Shown piece after piece: positions 60,691-64,000 of a stretch of 64,000 nucleotides of DNA. The stretch lies in the NCBI GenBank assembly GCA_963805305.1, contig CAWDTM010000002.1, positions 1-64,000 on the forward strand. The letters run 5' to 3'. The stretch is from CAVXEH01 sp963805305. Lineage in GTDB: Bacteria > Chloroflexota > Limnocylindria > QHBO01. Position numbers and translations under genes: made by a program. The notes beneath the pieces were generated by a model. The model did no database searches. It worked only from the letters and a program-made list of their open reading frames with translations, and was not told where the DNA came from. Position 1 is the first letter of the stretch. Each line of letters starts with the position of its first letter.

Positions 60691-60736
60691 GCCGTCGGGC
60701 GATGCCACCGCACCAACGGTGGCATCGCCCGACGGC
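60691..60736 (+). terminator. Strong intrinsic terminator after DUF5679
   Basis: A perfect 20-bp stem, from GCCGTCGGGC at 60691 through 60710, pairs with 60717-60736 round the loop CACCAA, followed by a T-containing stretch (CTCGTTTCT). It separates DUF5679 from the ROK-gap-pgk unit. Confidence 0.8.
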
Positions 60737-60770
60737 CGATCTCGTTTCTGGGCCGCTAGAATGGGGTCCC

Positions 60771-61823
60771 GTGGATGCAGCAGCCGCCCAGCCGGTCCTG
60801 GCGATCGATCTTGGCGGTACGCAGATCCGGGCCGCCCACGTCGCTCCTGACCTGACGGTCTCCGCCCGGATGGCGGTCCCGACGCAGGCGGACGAGGGTC
60901 CCGATGCCGTCATCGACCGTATCTGCACCGTCGCCCGCGAGGTGCGCTCCCTGATCGAGTCACTGGGGCTCGAGCCCCCCCGCGGCATCGGGATCTCGGC
61001 CCCGGGTCCGCTCGACCCGTGGCGCGGCGTCGTCGTGGCACCCCCGAACCTGCCCGGCTGGGTCGACATCCCCCTGGCGGACCGAGTGGAGACCGCATTG
61101 CGGATGCCGACCCTCCTGGAGCGGGACACGAACGTGGCGATGATGGCCGAGTGGCGCCACGGGGCGGCGCGCAACGCGGACGACGCGATCTACATCACCG
61201 TCTCGACCGGGATCGGCGGGGGAATCGTCGCTCGTGGCGAGCCGCTGCAGGGCAGTGACAACACGGCCGGCGAGGTGGGTCACGTGACGATTGACCTTGA
61301 TGGCCCTCTCTGCGGTGACGGAATGCCCGGGCATGCAGAGGCCATCGGCTCTGGGACCGCGATCGCGCGGGATGGACGATTGCTCCTGGAGCGCGGCGAG
61401 GCTCCGATCCTCGCCAAGCTCGCCGCCACGACGGAGGTGGTGGACGCGGCGCTCGTGGCCCAGGCGGCCGACGCCGGCGACCTCGCCTGCCAGGCGGTCT
61501 ATGAACGAGCCTATGTAGCGGTGGGCGCACTCTGTGCGAGTCTGGTGATGGCGCTCAATCCCCAGGTGATCGTGATCGGTGGAAGCATCGCGACCCACCG
61601 ACCCCGGATGCTGGAGGTCGCGCGCCGCGAGATCGATCGTCGCGCCTACCCTGGTCCGGCGCGCCGCGCGCGCCTCGCACCCGCACGCTTCGGGGACGAC
61701 GTCTCGCTGATTGGCTCGGTGCCGATCGTGAACGAGCGTCTCGATGACCCTGCCTACCGCCGCTCGCCGGCCGGCGACTCGGTCGCTACCGGCGCAACGA
61801 CCCAGATGGAGGAACCTCGGTGA
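60771..61823 (+). CDS. ROK-family sugar kinase
   Basis: A 350-residue ROK protein, probably glucokinase since it is coupled to gap and pgk. VLAIDLGGTQIRAAHV (phosphate loop), GIGISAPGPLDP, LLERDTNVAMMAEWRHG, ITVSTGIGGGIV and IVIGGSIATHRP are present. In the zinc site the usual CxCGxxGCxE reads CGDGMPGHAE: two of the three cysteines are Asp and His. GTG 60771 lies 8 nt after TAGAAT (60757-60762), so the transcript may be leaderless. Its stop overlaps gap (GTGA). Confidence 0.85.
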   Translation: MDAAAAQPVLAIDLGGTQIRAAHVAPDLTVSARMAVPTQADEGPDAVIDRICTVAREVRSLIESLGLEPPRGIGISAPGPLDPWRGVVVAPPNLPGWVDIPLADRVETALRMPTLLERDTNVAMMAEWRHGAARNADDAIYITVSTGIGGGIVARGEPLQGSDNTAGEVGHVTIDLDGPLCGDGMPGHAEAIGSGTAIARDGRLLLERGEAPILAKLAATTEVVDAALVAQAADAGDLACQAVYERAYVAVGALCASLVMALNPQVIVIGGSIATHRPRMLEVARREIDRRAYPGPARRARLAPARFGDDVSLIGSVPIVNERLDDPAYRRSPAGDSVATGATTQMEEPR

Positions 61824-62830
61824 GCACCCGCATCGGCATCAACGGCTTCGGCCGCATCGGTCGCCAGAGCCTCAAGGCCATCCTCGAGCGCCATCCCGAT
61901 TCGCTCGAGGTGGTGGCGATCAACGACCTGGCTCCCACCGCGACCAACGCCCACCTGTTCAAGTACGACTCGACCTACGGCCGCTTCCATGGCGAGGTCA
62001 CCGCAGGCGAGGGTGTCATCACCGTCAACGGGCAGGAGATCAAGGCATTCAGCGAGAAGGATCCAACGGCCCTCCCCTGGAAGTCGCTCGGCGTGGACAT
62101 CGTCATCGAGTCGACGGGCATCTTCACCGATGCGACGAAGGCGGCCGCCCATCGCGACGGCGGGGCGAAGAAGGTGATCATCACCGCACCCGCCAAGAAC
62201 GAGGACCTGACCGTGGTCCTGGGCGTCAATGAGGCAGCCTACGACAGCGCGAAGCACAACATCATCAGCAACGCCAGCTGCACCACGAATGGGCTGGCCC
62301 TGCCGACCAAGGTGCTCCTCGACACCTTCGGGATCGAGGCCGGCCTGATGACGACGATCCACTCCTACACGAACGACCAGAACGTCCTCGACGTCGTGCA
62401 CAAGGACCTGCGCCGCGCGCGCAGTGCCGGACAGAACATCATCCCCACCACCACCGGTGCCGCGAAGGCCCTCGCGCTGGTGATCCCCGAGCTCAAGGGC
62501 AAGTTCAACGGCTTCAGCCTGCGCGTGCCGACACCCACCGTGAGCGTCAACGACCTCGTGGTCCTGACCACGAAGCCGGTCAGCCCCGAGGCGGCCAACG
62601 AGGCCTTCCGGGCCGCGGCCGCCGGCCCCATGCGGGGCTTGCTGGGCTACACGGAGGAGCCGCTCGTGTCGATGGACTTCAAGGGCGATGAGCGCTCGAG
62701 CATCGTCGACGGGCTGTCGACCATGGGCATGGGCGACCACATGCTCAAGGTGATCGCCTGGTATGACAATGAGTGGGGCTACAGCTGCCGCGTGTCGGAT
62801 CTCGCACAGTACGTGGCCGAGCGGCTGTGA
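61820..62830 (+). CDS. gap: Glyceraldehyde-3-phosphate dehydrogenase
   Basis: GAPDH of glycolysis and gluconeogenesis, 336 residues. The Rossmann start TRIGINGFGRIGRQ, the catalytic Cys in SNASCTTNGLA (about 154), its partner His in TTIHSYTNDQ, and the C-terminal WYDNEWGYS are all present. GTG 61820 overlaps the ROK kinase stop; pgk follows after 14 bp. Kinase, gap and pgk on one transcript cover the entry and lower half of glycolysis. Confidence 0.97.
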   Translation: MSTRIGINGFGRIGRQSLKAILERHPDSLEVVAINDLAPTATNAHLFKYDSTYGRFHGEVTAGEGVITVNGQEIKAFSEKDPTALPWKSLGVDIVIESTGIFTDATKAAAHRDGGAKKVIITAPAKNEDLTVVLGVNEAAYDSAKHNIISNASCTTNGLALPTKVLLDTFGIEAGLMTTIHSYTNDQNVLDVVHKDLRRARSAGQNIIPTTTGAAKALALVIPELKGKFNGFSLRVPTPTVSVNDLVVLTTKPVSPEAANEAFRAAAAGPMRGLLGYTEEPLVSMDFKGDERSSIVDGLSTMGMGDHMLKVIAWYDNEWGYSCRVSDLAQYVAERL

Positions 62831-62844
62831 GCGGCGCCGGCGAG

Positions 62845-64000
62845 ATGAACAAGAAGACGGTCCGTGATGTCGACGTCACGGGCAAGCGCGTCTTCCTCCG
62901 TGCGGATCTCAACGTCCCCCTCGACGATGGCAAGATCACCGACGACACCCGCATCCGGGCGTCGCTGCCGACGATCGTCTACCTCCTGGAGCGGGGCGCC
63001 AGCGTGGTCCTGGCCAGTCACCTGGGGCGTCCGAAGGGCAAGGTCAACGACGCGCTTCGCCTCAAGCCGGTCGCCGACCGCCTGGCGGAGCTGCTCGGCA
63101 GACCGGTCCGCATGACCGGAGACGCGCTGGGTCCGGGTGTCCACGATGCCATCGGCAAGCTGCGGCCCGGCGAGCTGATCCTCCTGGAGAACCTGCGCTT
63201 CCACGCGGAGGAGGAAGCGAACGATGCGGAGTTCGCGAAGTCGCTCGCGGACCTGGCCGACCTCTACGTGAACGACGCGTTCGGGTCGGCGCATCGGGCG
63301 CATGCCTCCACCGAGGGGATCACGCACTACCTCCCGAGCGTGGCGGGGCTGCTCCTCGAACGTGAGGTGGAGGCGCTCTCCGGCCTGCTGGAGAAGCCGG
63401 CCAGGCCGTTCCATACGGTGATCGGCGGGGCGAAGATCTCCGGCAAGCTCGAAGTGCTCGAAGTGCTGCTCGGCCGCTGCCAGGCGATCCTGGTGGGCGG
63501 TGGGATGGCGAACACCTTCCTCGCTGCCAAGGGCCTGTCGCTCGGGAAGAGCCTCGTGGAGACGGAGCAGCTCGAGAACGCGGAGCGGATCATTGCGGAG
63601 GCCCGGCGCAAGCGCATGCGGCTCATGCTGCCCACCGACGCCGTGGTCGCCGCCCAGCTCCATCCTCGTTCGCAGCGACAGGTGGTCCCGGTCTCCGCCG
63701 TGCCCAAGGACTGGAGCATCGTCGACATCGGCCCGCAGACCGTGTCCACCTACACCGATTACCTCACCCGGGCGAAGACGATCTTCTGGAACGGACCAAT
63801 GGGCATCTTCGAGATCGCCCCGTTCGCGGAGGGTACCAACGCGATCGCCCGCTTCGTCGCCGGGCGAACGGCCAAGGGCGTGGTCACCGTCGTGGGAGGC
63901 GGCGACAGCGTCGCTGCCGTGGACCAGCTTGGCCTCGCTGGGCAGATGAGCCATGTATCGACCGGCGGCGGCGCCTCGCTCGAGTTCGTCGAGGGGAAGG
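62845..64000 (+). CDS. pgk: Phosphoglycerate kinase, 3'-truncated by window edge
   Basis: Phosphoglycerate kinase makes ATP from 1,3-bisphosphoglycerate. MNKKTVRDVDVTGKRVFLRADLNVPL, ASHLGRPKGKV, LENLRFHAEEE, the VIGGAKISGKLEVLEVLL lysine region and VVGGGDSVAAVDQLG are visible. About 385 of the usual 395-400 residues lie in the window; the frame is open at 64000. ATG 62845 gives the natural start; GTG 62827, overlapping the gap stop, is in frame and adds six residues. Confidence 0.95.
   Translation, partial: MNKKTVRDVDVTGKRVFLRADLNVPLDDGKITDDTRIRASLPTIVYLLERGASVVLASHLGRPKGKVNDALRLKPVADRLAELLGRPVRMTGDALGPGVHDAIGKLRPGELILLENLRFHAEEEANDAEFAKSLADLADLYVNDAFGSAHRAHASTEGITHYLPSVAGLLLEREVEALSGLLEKPARPFHTVIGGAKISGKLEVLEVLLGRCQAILVGGGMANTFLAAKGLSLGKSLVETEQLENAERIIAEARRKRMRLMLPTDAVVAAQLHPRSQRQVVPVSAVPKDWSIVDIGPQTVSTYTDYLTRAKTIFWNGPMGIFEIAPFAEGTNAIARFVAGRTAKGVVTVVGGGDSVAAVDQLGLAGQMSHVSTGGGASLEFVEGK

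Noticed and set aside
1..64000. CRISPR arrays, insertion sequences, prophage or attachment sites
   Set aside because: No regularly spaced repeats, transposase or integrase motifs were seen; both tRNA genes lack an adjacent integrase or a visible duplicated 3' end.

Overview
The window is a gene-dense, high-GC bacterial chromosome segment of ordinary housekeeping and accessory genes; I see no phage, insertion sequence or CRISPR array. Gene content points to a Gram-positive-like, non-Firmicute lineage. The evidence is a T-box riboswitch, a PyrR-type hairpin, LexA boxes of the GAAC-N4-GTTC type, F420-type enzymes (LLM oxidoreductase, FDOR), ImuA/ImuB/DnaE2 with DUF6504, and many apparently leaderless genes. 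A Chloroflexota relative (Limnocylindria/Ellin6529-like) is my best guess; this is inference, not proof.

Layout. 1-5.4 kb: partial zinc-ribbon membrane protein, ureohydrolase, then a DUF2203-psuK-psuG operon and two small unknown genes. 5.4-10.6 kb: minus-strand UbiA prenyltransferase, MFS carrier, cytochrome bd oxidase (cydAB) and an FDOR protein. 10.8-20.8 kb: plus-strand pyrG, M3-like peptidase, rho, a lipoprotein amidase, an M23 peptidase, obgE-nadD-rsfS and a zinc-ribbon protein. 20.9-29.8 kb: minus-strand comEA, comEC (apparently frameshifted), an HD hydrolase, holA, and a GNAT-methyltransferase-leuS operon. That operon is read from a leucine-type T-box leader which, unusually, contains a complete tRNA-Ala gene. 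30-35.5 kb: SRPBCC protein, GT-C glycosyltransferase, phosphoesterase, membrane protein, DUF2171 and a second tRNA-Ala.

35.5-46.9 kb holds a split SOS mutagenesis module: imuA-imuB-DUF6504 and, about 5 kb downstream, dnaE2. The same palindrome TAGAACA-N2-TGTTCTA lies in both promoters. A RibD-like reductase, an LLM oxidoreductase, a methyltransferase, an MFS pump and two small genes lie between them. 47-51.9 kb: mostly membrane proteins (DUF4396, PAP2, VIT1/CCC1, DUF4349 lipoprotein, BioY). 51.9-56.1 kb: carAB behind a PyrR-type hairpin, with a CarB that lacks the usual C-terminal allosteric domain. 56.2-64 kb: a membrane protein, a lamin-tail/OB surface protein, a nucleoside phosphorylase, a DUF5679 zinc ribbon, then ROK kinase-gap-pgk (glycolysis), the last cut by the window edge.

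The observations I rate highest are the tRNA-Ala nested in the leuS T-box leader, the LexA-box-linked ImuA/ImuB/DUF6504/DnaE2 set (with a large DnaE2 insertion and a DnaE2 C-terminal clamp-like motif), and the CarB truncation combined with PyrR-type control. Terminators, promoters and the T-box were read by eye, with base pairing worked out by hand; no database search or folding program was available.
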